Source: Acinetobacter guerrae (lineage in GTDB: Bacteria > Pseudomonadota > Gammaproteobacteria > Pseudomonadales > Moraxellaceae). Taken from it: a stretch of DNA of 64,000 nt. The DNA lies in the NCBI RefSeq assembly GCF_009372255.1, contig NZ_LXGN01000056.1:124001-188000 (forward strand). The letters are read 5' to 3'. The translations under genes and the position numbers were made by a program. Shown here in pieces: positions 19,364-29,812 of this stretch (positions within the stretch are counted from its first letter, which is position 1; each line of letters opens with the position of its first letter). The notes below the pieces were generated by a model, which saw nothing but the letters and a program-made list of their open reading frames with translations, was not told where the DNA came from and searched no databases.

Positions 19364-20380
19364 ATGCAACTCTTGAATGAACGGCAAAGCGTGATTGCCA
19401 GTTATATCGTCATTCCTTTAGCGTTGCTTTTAATTATTCCTCTACATTTATTGGTTGGTTTGTTATCTGGTTTATTGATTTACGCTTTGGTTACTAACTT
19501 AAGTCCTTATATTGAAGGCTTTTTCAACCGTAGATACAGCCGTCTTGCGGTAGTTGCATTATTTAGTGTCATACTGATTAGTGCGCTTCTTTTTTTGGTG
19601 GTCAGTTTAAGTGCTTATGTGGTTCATGATCTAAAAGGTGGCGGCCTGTCAGCAGTCAGTACCAATATCGATGCATTGCTGCATAAGTTTCAGCAGGAAC
19701 TTGGCGGGTATTTTCTGGGAATATTTCCCGAAAGTATTGATGAAATGAAAGACTATTTGCTGAGATGGTCGAAAGATCACGCGGGAACTTTACAACACGC
19801 AGGGACAGATGTTCTACATGCTTTTGTCACCATGATTATTGGGATGATTTTAGGTGCATTAATTTCCTTAAATCCCCCTCAGGAAGATGAAAATACGCCT
19901 AGCTTTCGTCGGGCTTGTTTACAACGTTTACATGTACTTTATCAAGCATTTAAAAATGTCGTTTTTGCACAGGTGAAAATTTCGCTGATCAATACGATTC
20001 TATCAGGGCTATTCATTTTTATTGCCTTACCATTACTGGGTATGCATCTTCCTTTTGGTAAAACGCTTGTGATTTTAACCTTCGTGCTTGGTTTATTACC
20101 TGTGGTGGGTAATTTAATGTCCAATACGCTCGTGGTACTATCCGCAGTAAGTGTTTCCTTTACCACTGCGGGCATTGCGCTGGTTTATCTGGTACTGATT
20201 CATAAACTAGAATATTTTTTAAATGCCGATATCGTTGGACAAAGAATCAATGCCAAAGCTTGGGAACTCTTGATCGCGATGTTGGTTCTACAGGCGATTT
20301 TTGGTTTAGGTGGTTTGGTAGCAGCGCCGATTTATTACGCTTATTTTAAAAATGAGATGAAGCAGGCTGGACTTATTTAG
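19364..20380 (+). CDS. AI-2E family (UPF0118) membrane transporter
   Basis: A 338-residue polytopic membrane protein of the AI-2E/YdiK type: paired N-terminal helices (IVIPLALLLIIPLHLLVG), further segments around LAVVALFSVILISALLFLVVSL, and the C-terminal hairpin with FVLGLLPVVGNLMSN and a final LVAAPIYYAY. Members have been linked to autoinducer or ion export, so the substrate is open. The ATG at 19364 is preceded by AAAGGA; a GTG at 19280 would add an unsupported extension. Confidence 0.85.
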   Translation: MQLLNERQSVIASYIVIPLALLLIIPLHLLVGLLSGLLIYALVTNLSPYIEGFFNRRYSRLAVVALFSVILISALLFLVVSLSAYVVHDLKGGGLSAVSTNIDALLHKFQQELGGYFLGIFPESIDEMKDYLLRWSKDHAGTLQHAGTDVLHAFVTMIIGMILGALISLNPPQEDENTPSFRRACLQRLHVLYQAFKNVVFAQVKISLINTILSGLFIFIALPLLGMHLPFGKTLVILTFVLGLLPVVGNLMSNTLVVLSAVSVSFTTAGIALVYLVLIHKLEYFLNADIVGQRINAKAWELLIAMLVLQAIFGLGGLVAAPIYYAYFKNEMKQAGLI

Positions 20381-20430
20381 CCTGTTATTCAGCTAAAGTC
20401 AGCTATGCAGTAAAAATTCCCACAATAAAA

Positions 20431-20460
20431 ATGAAAATTAATGGCAAATTTGTTTATAAT
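20431..20460 (+). promoter_or_regulatory. Likely guaB promoter
   Basis: A perfect TATAAT (20455-20460) sits 18 bases after a weak -35 ATGAAA (20431-20436), 29 bases before the guaB ATG. Only the -10 box is strong. Confidence 0.5.
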
Positions 20461-20462
20461 AG

Positions 20463-21956
<1,494 letters not shown>

Positions 21957-21978
21957 ATTTCACCATACCCACACATGA

Positions 21979-22011
21979 AAATGCCGTCAGTTCACTGACG
22001 GCATTTTTGTT
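21979..22011 (+). terminator. Rho-independent terminator of guaB
   Basis: AATGCCGTCAG / CTGACGGCATT perfect 11-base stem with a TTCA loop and a T-run. Confidence 0.95.
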
Positions 22012-22077
22012 TTGGTGTAAAGTAAACACAATGAGAGAAAGGCTGTGATCGAGCAGTCCATAATAAGTGAGTAGAAC

Positions 22078-23415
22078 ATGAGTTATTTTGGAACAGATGG
22101 CATTCGTGGAAAATTTGGAGAAATGCCAATTACCCCTGAATTTGCACTAAAATTAGGATTTGCTGCGGGTAAAGTCCTCAAGCGTACTAATCCGAAAGCC
22201 AAGCCAATCGTTGTGTTAGGGAAAGATACACGACTCTCGGGTTATATTCTGGAAGCAGCTTTACAAGCAGGTCTGAATGCGGCTGGTGTTTATGTACATT
22301 TATTAGGACCATTACCAACGCCTGCTATTGCTCATTTAACTCGTGCATTACATGCACATGCAGGGATTGTGATTTCTGCTTCGCATAATCCGTATTTTGA
22401 TAATGGTATTAAATTTTTTTCTAGTGAAGGAAAAAAATTGCCAGATCATTTACAAGAACTGATTAATGAAGAATTAAAACAGGACATCCAAATAGAAGAT
22501 ACTGCAAATCTCGGCAAAAGCGTTCGGGTTAAAGATGCCAATGGACGTTATATCGAATTTTGTAAATCAACTTTCCCATATCATTTTGATTTGCGTAATT
22601 TAAAAATTGTGGTGGATTGTGCCAATGGTGCAGCTTATAACGTTGGGCCAGCTGTATTTCGTGAATTGGGTGCAAAAGTTATTGCTTTATATAATGAGCC
22701 AAGTGGCTTGAATATCAATGAGCATTGCGGATCAACTCATCCTGAAAGCTTACAAAAAGCCGTGGTAGAGCATCAAGCCGATCTAGGCATTGCCTTTGAT
22801 GGCGATGCAGATCGCGTGATTATGGTGGATCAATTTGGTCATCTGGTAGATGGCGATCATATTTTATATATTTTGGCGACTCAGGCCAAAAACAAGCCTG
22901 CGGGCATTGTGGGAACAGTCATGAGTAATATGGCACTTGAACTGGCGCTAGAAAAAGCACAAGTACCATTTGTCCGTGCCAAAGTGGGTGACCGTTATGT
23001 ACTACAAGCACTTGAAGAAAATAACTGGGTGATTGGTGGTGAACCTTCAGGTCATATTTTAACGTTGGATAAAAGCACCACAGGCGATGCAATTATTGCA
23101 GCGCTACAGGTTTTGACAGTCATGGTAGAGCAAGAAAAAGCACTACATGAGTTGGCTGCTGATTTTAAACTGTTCCCACAGGTATTGGTCAATGTTCGTC
23201 TTGAGCAGATGATTGATCCTTACGCTGTGCCTGCTTTAGTTACAGAGTTTGAAAAAGCTGAAGCGCAACTGAAAGGGCGTGGTCGTTTGTTGATTCGTAA
23301 GTCAGGGACAGAACCTGTCATTCGTGTCATGGTTGAAGGTGATCAACAGGAAGAAGTGACAGCGCTTGCCAATCAGTTGGCTGAAGCGGTTCGTTTTCAC
23401 GCTACCGCTGCATAA
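22078..23415 (+). CDS. glmM: Phosphoglucosamine mutase
   Basis: Interconverts glucosamine-6-P and glucosamine-1-P for UDP-GlcNAc synthesis. The 445-residue product begins [12 protein letters not shown] and carries the phosphoserine loop [12 protein letters not shown] (catalytic Ser102), the metal-binding AFDGDADRV, the sugar-binding GGEPSGH, and C-terminal [12 protein letters not shown]. It is followed ten bases later by pdxH, suggesting a glmM-pdxH-recJ operon. Confidence 0.97.
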   Translation: MSYFGTDGIRGKFGEMPITPEFALKLGFAAGKVLKRTNPKAKPIVVLGKDTRLSGYILEAALQAGLNAAGVYVHLLGPLPTPAIAHLTRALHAHAGIVISASHNPYFDNGIKFFSSEGKKLPDHLQELINEELKQDIQIEDTANLGKSVRVKDANGRYIEFCKSTFPYHFDLRNLKIVVDCANGAAYNVGPAVFRELGAKVIALYNEPSGLNINEHCGSTHPESLQKAVVEHQADLGIAFDGDADRVIMVDQFGHLVDGDHILYILATQAKNKPAGIVGTVMSNMALELALEKAQVPFVRAKVGDRYVLQALEENNWVIGGEPSGHILTLDKSTTGDAIIAALQVLTVMVEQEKALHELAADFKLFPQVLVNVRLEQMIDPYAVPALVTEFEKAEAQLKGRGRLLIRKSGTEPVIRVMVEGDQQEEVTALANQLAEAVRFHATAA

Positions 23416-23425
23416 GGAAAATCAT

Positions 23426-24082
23426 ATGAGTGACCTGATAAAAGACCTGAGTGAATTACGTCTCAGTTATGAAAAAGGCGAACTGTATGAAAATCAAGTC
23501 AGTCCAAATCCTCATGAGCAATTTTTACAGTGGTTTAATTATGCACTAGAAGCTAAGGTTCATGAACCTTATGCCATGTCTGTTGCAACCTGTAATGTTC
23601 AAGGTCGCCCACATGTTCGGACATTATTATTACGTGGTGCAACAGAAGCTGGCTATGATTTTTATACCAACTATGACAGTCAAAAAGGGCAAGATTTAGC
23701 TGAAAACCCTTATGTCGAATTATTGTTTTATTGGCATGATCTGGAGCGTCAAATTCGTGTCAGTGGTCGGGTCAATAAAATCCCTGAACTGGAAGCGATT
23801 GATTATTATCATAAACGTCCACGTGATAGCCAGATTGCGGCACACATTAGTACGCCACAAAGCGGTGTAATTGAAAGTCGTGAGGTGTTGGTACAACGTT
23901 TTAACCAACTCCATGATCGGGTTGGAGACAAAGCAGAGTTACCTAAGCCTGAGTTTTGGGGTGGTTATCGAGTTCAGCCAGATTATTATGAATTCTGGCA
24001 AGGACGACCAAATCGTTTACATGACCGACTTAGTTATGCGAAAGTGGATGGTACATGGAAGTTACAGCGTTTAATGCCTTAA
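23426..24082 (+). CDS. pdxH: Pyridoxamine 5'-phosphate oxidase
   Basis: FMN enzyme producing pyridoxal 5'-phosphate. From the ATG at 23426 (ribosome site AAGGAAAA) the product has 218 residues, the same as E. coli PdxH. Signatures include SVATCNVQGRPHVRTLLLRG, FYTNYDSQKGQDL, LFYWHDLERQIRVSG, the SRE substrate segment and the C-terminal WGGYRVQP plus WQGRPNRLHDR. The longer frame from 23366 would overlap glmM and is rejected. Confidence 0.96.
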   Translation: MSDLIKDLSELRLSYEKGELYENQVSPNPHEQFLQWFNYALEAKVHEPYAMSVATCNVQGRPHVRTLLLRGATEAGYDFYTNYDSQKGQDLAENPYVELLFYWHDLERQIRVSGRVNKIPELEAIDYYHKRPRDSQIAAHISTPQSGVIESREVLVQRFNQLHDRVGDKAELPKPEFWGGYRVQPDYYEFWQGRPNRLHDRLSYAKVDGTWKLQRLMP

Positions 24083-25786
24083 ATGACCCAATTTCAAATT
24101 AAACAACGCCCTTTATTGACACATCCTGAAAAGTTTCAGGGTGTGCCACACTTTATTGCTGAAATTTTGGCACGTCGTGGGGTCAATTCAAGTGATGAAC
24201 TTGATTTAAAACTCAAACATTTACTTGCTCCCCAACTAAAAGATCTGGATAAAGCGATTCAACTGATCGATCAGGCGATTGATCAGCAGCAAAAGATCGT
24301 GATTGTCGGTGACTATGATGCAGATGGAGCAACCAGTACAGCTTTAATGATACTGGTGCTTCGTGATATGGGCGCACAGGTAGATTATTTGGTGCCAGAC
24401 CGCTTTAAATATGGTTACGGATTAACGCCTGCCATTGCAGACTTGGCACATCAAAATTTTCAGCCAGATTTATTGATTACGGTAGACAATGGGATTTCCA
24501 GTCATGCAGGTGTTGAGCGTTGTCATGCCTTAGGCATGCAGGTCATTATTACCGATCATCATTTGACCACCAAAGAAACGCCACAGGCAGAAGCAGTGGT
24601 CAATCCCAATCAGCTTGGATGTGAATTTCCAAGTAAGGCACTGGCGGGTGTTGGAGTTGCTTTTTATTTATTGGCAAATCTGGCGACCTACCGCAGCAAG
24701 CTGAATAAAAGCAGTTCTAAAATAAGCCAATATCTAGATTTGGTCGCGTTGGGAACGTATGCAGATGTGGCTAGTCTAGATTATAACAACCGAATTTTAG
24801 TCGATGCAGGTTTAAAACGTATTCAGCAACAACACTGTCGGTTGGGCATATTGGCTTTGCTGGAAATTGCCAAACGTGATGCTGCGAGTTTAAAAGCACA
24901 GGATTTAGGCTTTGTTCTAGGCCCAAGAATCAATGCTGCTGGACGTATGGACAGTATGAATATTGGCATTGAATGTTTATTGGCTGATGATTATGCCAAA
25001 GCTTATGAGATTGCAGTACAACTGAATCAACTGAATGTTGAGCGACGTCAAGTCGAAACCAGTATGAAGCAACAGGCACTCGATTCTCTGGAGCAACTTC
25101 AACTGGAGACAGAGCACATTCCTCCTGCATTGATCTTATTTGAGCAAAGCTGGCATCAGGGTGTGATCGGGATTGTTGCGGGCCGTTTAAAAGAACAATT
25201 TCATCGTCCCAGTATTGTATTTGCGCCAGATGAAGATGGGCAGCATATTAAAGGGTCGGCACGCTCTATAGATGGGATTCATATTCGTGATGCAATTGAA
25301 CGCGTAGCGGAACGCCATCCAGAATTAATTAGTCATTTTGGTGGTCATGCAGCGGCGGCGGGTTTAACTTTGCATAAAGACCATTTTCAGGCTTTTAAAC
25401 AGCATTTCACGGATTTGCTTGCCGAGATGGATCAGGAACTGTTTCAGGCGACGCTATGGACAGATGGTCGTTTACCCAACGATGCTTTTCATTTGGATAT
25501 GCTGACTCAGATCGAGCAGCTTGGTCCTTGGGGACATAAATTTCCTTTACCTCAGTTTGAGGGGGAGTTTGGAGTACTTGATTATCGCTGGCTTAAAGAT
25601 AGTCATCTGAAGCTCAAACTTACTCTTGATGATGGCGCAACGGTTGATGCTATTGCATTTAATGCAAAAGATAAATTCAAATTTGATCCCATGAAGGAAC
25701 GTATACGTCTGGTCTACGAATTGGAACGCAATCAGTTTAATGGCTCAGTCAGTTTGCAACTGCGGATTATTTATTTAGAGCAATAA
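24083..25786 (+). CDS. recJ: Single-stranded-DNA-specific 5'-3' exonuclease RecJ
   Basis: DHH-family nuclease for recombination and mismatch repair. The 567-residue product has motif I IVGDYDADGATSTA, motif II-III TVDNGISSH and IITDHHLT, ALAGVGVAFYL, GPRINAAGRMD, and the DHHA1 motif HFGGHAAAAGLTL, then an OB-like C-terminal domain. The ATG follows the pdxH stop with no spacer, consistent with coupled translation. Confidence 0.96.
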   Translation: MTQFQIKQRPLLTHPEKFQGVPHFIAEILARRGVNSSDELDLKLKHLLAPQLKDLDKAIQLIDQAIDQQQKIVIVGDYDADGATSTALMILVLRDMGAQVDYLVPDRFKYGYGLTPAIADLAHQNFQPDLLITVDNGISSHAGVERCHALGMQVIITDHHLTTKETPQAEAVVNPNQLGCEFPSKALAGVGVAFYLLANLATYRSKLNKSSSKISQYLDLVALGTYADVASLDYNNRILVDAGLKRIQQQHCRLGILALLEIAKRDAASLKAQDLGFVLGPRINAAGRMDSMNIGIECLLADDYAKAYEIAVQLNQLNVERRQVETSMKQQALDSLEQLQLETEHIPPALILFEQSWHQGVIGIVAGRLKEQFHRPSIVFAPDEDGQHIKGSARSIDGIHIRDAIERVAERHPELISHFGGHAAAAGLTLHKDHFQAFKQHFTDLLAEMDQELFQATLWTDGRLPNDAFHLDMLTQIEQLGPWGHKFPLPQFEGEFGVLDYRWLKDSHLKLKLTLDDGATVDAIAFNAKDKFKFDPMKERIRLVYELERNQFNGSVSLQLRIIYLEQ

Positions 25787-25787
25787 A

Positions 25788-25814
25788 AAATCGCTCAACT
25801 TGAGCGATTTTTTA
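25788..25814. terminator. Shared bidirectional terminator between recJ and the porin gene
   Basis: AAATCGCTCAA / TTGAGCGATTT perfect stem around one base, flanked by A-run and T-run, so it can work in both directions. Confidence 0.9.
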
Positions 25815-25829
25815 TGTTTGGGTTTCGAA

Positions 25830-26603
25830 TTAGAAGCGGTAAGCAGCACGAACACCATAACTATTGTAGTCATCACCAAAACCAATACGACCTTCAACGC
25901 TGACTTGTTGATTTAGGAATTTTTTGGCATTGATACCCCATTCATCGCGATCAGTTAAATCGTTGTTGTAATAATCTGCACCAACACTGAAAGTTTTGTC
26001 GATATAGTAATCACCACGAACTCGATATTCGTCTAGATCACCAAATGCACCATATGCTTCAAGATTAACGTCATGTTGACCCACTTGAGTCACATATTTG
26101 GCACGAATAGTTGGGTCAGCACCGTCATCGCCATCTTTCTGGTCATAACCTGTTACACCTAAAGCAAGTAACAAACCTGGTGTTGGTAAGTAACCGATTT
26201 CAGCGCCGTAAAGGGTCGTTTTATTATCAATTGGGCTATTGTCAACTTCGAACTCTTCGCGACCAATACGACCACTTACATAAAAGTCACTATTTGGCAC
26301 ATAGTATTCAGCACCAACACCATAGTTAGTATCTTTTACGCCATCATTGTCTGCGTATTTCACTTGTGCACTCACATTGCTTGCACGATCAAGGAACGCT
26401 GCTTCGGCAAGTGGTGCATTGCGAGTTTGTACAGGGTTAAAATAATAAGTTCCATCAATACCAAATTGGTGAGTAGCGTCGTAATCATCCCAATCATTAT
26501 ATTGATATGAACCACCTACTTCTGCTTGATAAGCATGTGCAGTACCAGTCCCGACAAAAGCCAATGTGGATAGTAAAGCAGATGCAATTGCTAATTTTTT
26601 CAT
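25830..26603 (-). CDS. Putative outer-membrane porin, Omp33-36-related
   Basis: A 257-residue exported protein: signal peptide of about 24 residues ending TAHA, then YQAEVGGSYQYNDW, PLAEAAFLDRASNVSAQ and alternating beta strands, ending in the aromatic C-terminus YGVRAAYRF typical of outer-membrane barrels. It shares with the 56999 gene the pattern AYQ.EV, PLAEAAFL.(Q/R)AS and LPTPG/LPTPY, so the two are paralogues. The ribosome site GGAGGGGAGA precedes the ATG. Confidence 0.8.
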   Translation of the reverse strand: MKKLAIASALLSTLAFVGTGTAHAYQAEVGGSYQYNDWDDYDATHQFGIDGTYYFNPVQTRNAPLAEAAFLDRASNVSAQVKYADNDGVKDTNYGVGAEYYVPNSDFYVSGRIGREEFEVDNSPIDNKTTLYGAEIGYLPTPGLLLALGVTGYDQKDGDDGADPTIRAKYVTQVGQHDVNLEAYGAFGDLDEYRVRGDYYIDKTFSVGADYYNNDLTDRDEWGINAKKFLNQQVSVEGRIGFGDDYNSYGVRAAYRF

Positions 26604-27069
26604 GGAAAAATCTCCCCTCCAAAGTTTTTAAAATTAAATCTTTTGTTACAACTTCAGTCTAGTGGAAAAAGATGGTGCGTCAATCTTGGCTTGGTAACTG
26701 TATTGTAATAATGTAATTGCACTGTAAATTATTTTATTTAACTATTTGTAATATATGAAAATTTAATAATGTTTTGTTTTATTAAAAGATACAGGGTTTT
26801 GTGACTAATGTAATAGTTTGCGCACTAAAAGGGCACTTTTGTGAGCAAATATCTCGATATGCACATCATGATGAAGACATCTTGAACTAAAAAAGATCCC
26901 ATTAATTGAGCCTTGTTGAAAATTATTTCAGACATTTTGAGGTTTGTGATCGATAGTTTTGACACAATACAACCCTGCTATTGAATATCGATAGTCTTCA
27001 CACCATCCCTTCAAAAAGCACTTTATGCTAAAATAATGCGCTATTTATTTTTGATGTGAGCATAATCGC
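26604..27069. other. Intergenic region between porin gene and prfB
   Basis: No gene supported. It should hold the divergent promoters. A 17-base direct repeat (ATCGATAGTTTTGACAC at 26949-26965 and ATCGATAGTCTTCACAC at 26987-27003, 38-base period) lies upstream of prfB, and an extended -10 (TGCTAAAAT, 27026-27034) is the likely prfB promoter. Confidence 0.5.
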
Positions 27070-28165
27070 GTGGAAATTAATCCTTATCTAAACCAAATAA
27101 AAGATTTAACTGATCGTAGTCAAACGCTACGGGGGTATCTTTGACTACGATCTGAAAAAAGAACGTTTAGAAGAAGTCCTGCGTGAGTTAGAAGATCCTG
27201 CGATCTGGAATGATCAGAGCCGTGCTCAAGCCATGGCTAAAGAGAAAGGTGAACTTGAGAATGTCATTGGTGTTCTGGATGGTCTGGCTGATCAGTTAGA
27301 AGATGCCAAAGCAATGTTGGATCTCGCCGTTGAAGCTGATGATGAAAGCTTATTGGTGGATGTTGAAAGTGAACTTGGTGTAGCTGAACAAGAACTTGCA
27401 AAGCTAGAATTCCGTCGTATGTTTAGTAATCCGATGGATCCTAATCCATGTTATGTCGAGATTCAGGCGGGTTCTGGCGGTACAGAAGCACAAGACTGGG
27501 CATCAATGCTGTTACGTATGTATATGCGTTGGATTGAACGTCACGGTTTTAAAGCTGAGTTAATGGAAGAATCTGATGGCGATGTCGCTGGAATTAAGTC
27601 TGCGACTATTCGTGTTGAAGGTGAATATGCTTATGGTTGGATGCGCACTGAATCGGGTGTGCATCGTTTAGTACGTAAATCACCATTTGATAGTGGTAAC
27701 CGTCGTCATACTTCATTTAGTGCAGTGTTTGTATCGCCTGAAATTGATGACAATATCGAGATCGAGATTAATCCATCAGATGTGCGTACCGATACTTACC
27801 GTGCTTCAGGTGCGGGTGGTCAGCACATTAACAAAACTGATTCTGCGGTGCGTTTGACTCATATTCCAACGGGTATTGTGGTTGCCTGTCAAAACCAGCG
27901 TTCGCAACACGCCAACCGCGATCATGCGTGGAAACAATTACGTGCCAAATTGTACGAGTTGGAAATGAGCAAGCGTAATGAGGCAGCTCAGGCACTTGAA
28001 GACTCCAAATCTGACATTGGTTGGGGCAGCCAGATTCGTTCTTATGTTCTTGATGATTCGCGTATTAAAGATTTGAGAACAGGCGTTGAAAACTCCAATA
28101 CTGGCGCTGTGTTGGATGGTGATCTGGATAAATTTATTGAAGCCAGCTTAAAACAGGGTCTGTAA
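27070..28165 (+). CDS. prfB: Peptide chain release factor 2, with programmed +1 frameshift
   Basis: RF2 terminates translation at UGA and UAA. Translation starts at GTG 27070; 24 codons ([23 protein letters not shown]) lead to an in-frame TGA at 27142-27144. The site GGGGGTATCTTTGAC is the classical RF2 frameshift signal: an internal Shine-Dalgarno-like GGGGG, the slippery CTT and TGA C. A +1 shift reading GAC from 27143 joins it to the rest, giving about 364 residues. The body has the stop-codon-recognition SPF motif and the peptidyl-hydrolysis GGQ ([10 protein letters not shown]). Low RF2 raises shifting, so the gene autoregulates. Confidence 0.96.
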
Positions 28166-28326
28166 GTTAAAAGCCAATTGACAAAGCTTAAGTTACATCT
28201 AACACTGTTATATCTATTAAAATAGATATTAATATTTAAAAAAATGAATATTAATATCGTAATTTTTCAATATAATGATCTTAGATGCTGAACAATGCTT
28301 TGTCATTTAACCCATGAGCAACGTTT

Positions 28327-28626
28327 ATGGATGTAGATGCAATTTTTAAAGCCTTAGCCAACCCGACGCGCCGTCAAATTTTGCAATGGTTGAAGCAACC
28401 TGCCCAATATTTATCGGCAGACGAATGTGGCAATTTTGAGCGTGGTGTCTGTGCGGGTCACATTGAACGTTTAGGCAATGTTTCCCAATCCACCATGTCA
28501 AATCATCTGTCTGTGTTACAGCAAGCAGGTTTAATTAAGGTCGAAAAATATGGCCAATGGTCTTATTTTTCGCGTAATGAAGCATTGATTCAGCAATATC
28601 TCGATCATTTAAAACAAGCGCTGTAA
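28327..28626 (+). CDS. ArsR-family transcriptional regulator
   Basis: A 99-residue winged-helix protein: LANPTRRQILQWL at the N-terminus, recognition helix VSQSTMSNHLSVLQQAGLI, then the wing KVEKYGQWSYFSRN. Two cysteines (Cys34 and Cys42 in ADECGNFERGVC) sit in the linker between helices and are plausible metal or electrophile sensors. It lies 24 bases upstream of a flavin oxidoreductase gene in the same direction and probably represses both. Confidence 0.85.
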   Translation: MDVDAIFKALANPTRRQILQWLKQPAQYLSADECGNFERGVCAGHIERLGNVSQSTMSNHLSVLQQAGLIKVEKYGQWSYFSRNEALIQQYLDHLKQAL

Positions 28627-28650
28627 TGCACAGCGTGAGCCGAGGCAATT

Positions 28651-29721
28651 ATGGCTGAATTAAATTCTCCACTGAAAATTGGCGATTTTGAAGTTAAAAA
28701 TCGTTTGGTGTTGGCTCCTTTAACCCGCGCACGTAGTGGCGAAAGCCGTACTCCAAATCAATTGATGCAGGAATATTATGCACAACGCGCAAATGCAGGC
28801 CTCATTTTAACCGAAGCGACTGTAATTTCTTCTAAAGCAGTGGGTTATGCAGAAACGCCAGGACTTTGGTCTGAAGAACAGGCTCAAGCATGGCAGCCAA
28901 TTATTCAAGCCGTACATGCACAAGGCTCAAAAATTGTGGTTCAGCTTTGGCATGTTGGGCGTATTTCTGACCCAGAATTGCTAGATGGTGATACACCTGT
29001 TGCACCAAGTGCGATTCAACCTGCTGGACACGTGAGTTTATTGCGTCCGAAGCGTCCTTTTGTGACGCCACGCGCTTTATCGCTTGAAGAAATTCAAGAG
29101 ATTGTTGAGCAATATAAACATGCAGCAGAATTAGCTAAGGTTGCTGGTTTTGATGGGGTGGAGTTACATGCTGCCAATGGTTATCTGATTGACCAATTCT
29201 TGCAAAGTACTACCAATCAACGTGATGACGAGTATGGCGATAGTCTTGAAAATCGTGCACGTTTATTATTACAAGTGGTCGATGCCTTTATTGAAGTCTG
29301 GGGGGCGGGCCGAGTTGGCGTTCATATTGCTCCAAGAGCAGATTCGCATGACATGGGGGATGCCAATCCACTTGAAACCTTTGGTTATGTCATGCAACAA
29401 CTGAGTCAGCGTCATATTGCCTTTGTTTTCTCGCGTGAATATCAAGCTGAAGACAGTATTAGTCCACAATTGCGTCAGCAATTTACAGGTGCGTGGATTG
29501 CCAATGAAAATCTAAGCCCTAAATCTGCTAAAAATATTTTGGCTAAAAATGAAGCAGATGCCGTTTCTTTTGGTAAAGCCTATATTGCCAATCCTGACTT
29601 GTTGACTCGTCTGGAAACGGGTGCGCCATTGAATGAGTTAAATCCAGAAACGATTTATGCTAAAGGTGCATTGGGATATACGGATTATCCAGTGTTAGCA
29701 GAGAATACACTCGAAGCTTAA
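28651..29721 (+). CDS. Old-yellow-enzyme family NADH:flavin oxidoreductase
   Basis: A 356-residue FMN ene-reductase like NemA, which reduces electrophilic enones, quinones or nitro compounds. It shows the N-terminal PLKIGDFEVKNRLVLAPLTRAR, QLWHVGRIS, the substrate-binding HAANGYLIDQFLQ with paired His/Asn and Tyr, NQRDDEYGDSLENRARL, and the FMN phosphate region near the C-terminus (SFGKAYIANPDL). The upstream ArsR gene suggests induction by its own reactive substrates. Confidence 0.9.
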   Translation: MAELNSPLKIGDFEVKNRLVLAPLTRARSGESRTPNQLMQEYYAQRANAGLILTEATVISSKAVGYAETPGLWSEEQAQAWQPIIQAVHAQGSKIVVQLWHVGRISDPELLDGDTPVAPSAIQPAGHVSLLRPKRPFVTPRALSLEEIQEIVEQYKHAAELAKVAGFDGVELHAANGYLIDQFLQSTTNQRDDEYGDSLENRARLLLQVVDAFIEVWGAGRVGVHIAPRADSHDMGDANPLETFGYVMQQLSQRHIAFVFSREYQAEDSISPQLRQQFTGAWIANENLSPKSAKNILAKNEADAVSFGKAYIANPDLLTRLETGAPLNELNPETIYAKGALGYTDYPVLAENTLEA

Positions 29722-29812
29722 ACAGTCTATTTTCTTTAGAGCGGTGCACTTTAACAAAAGTGTGCCGCTCTGTTATATTCAAGCCCTGTAAAATGAATTG
29801 AGATCAAATTAT

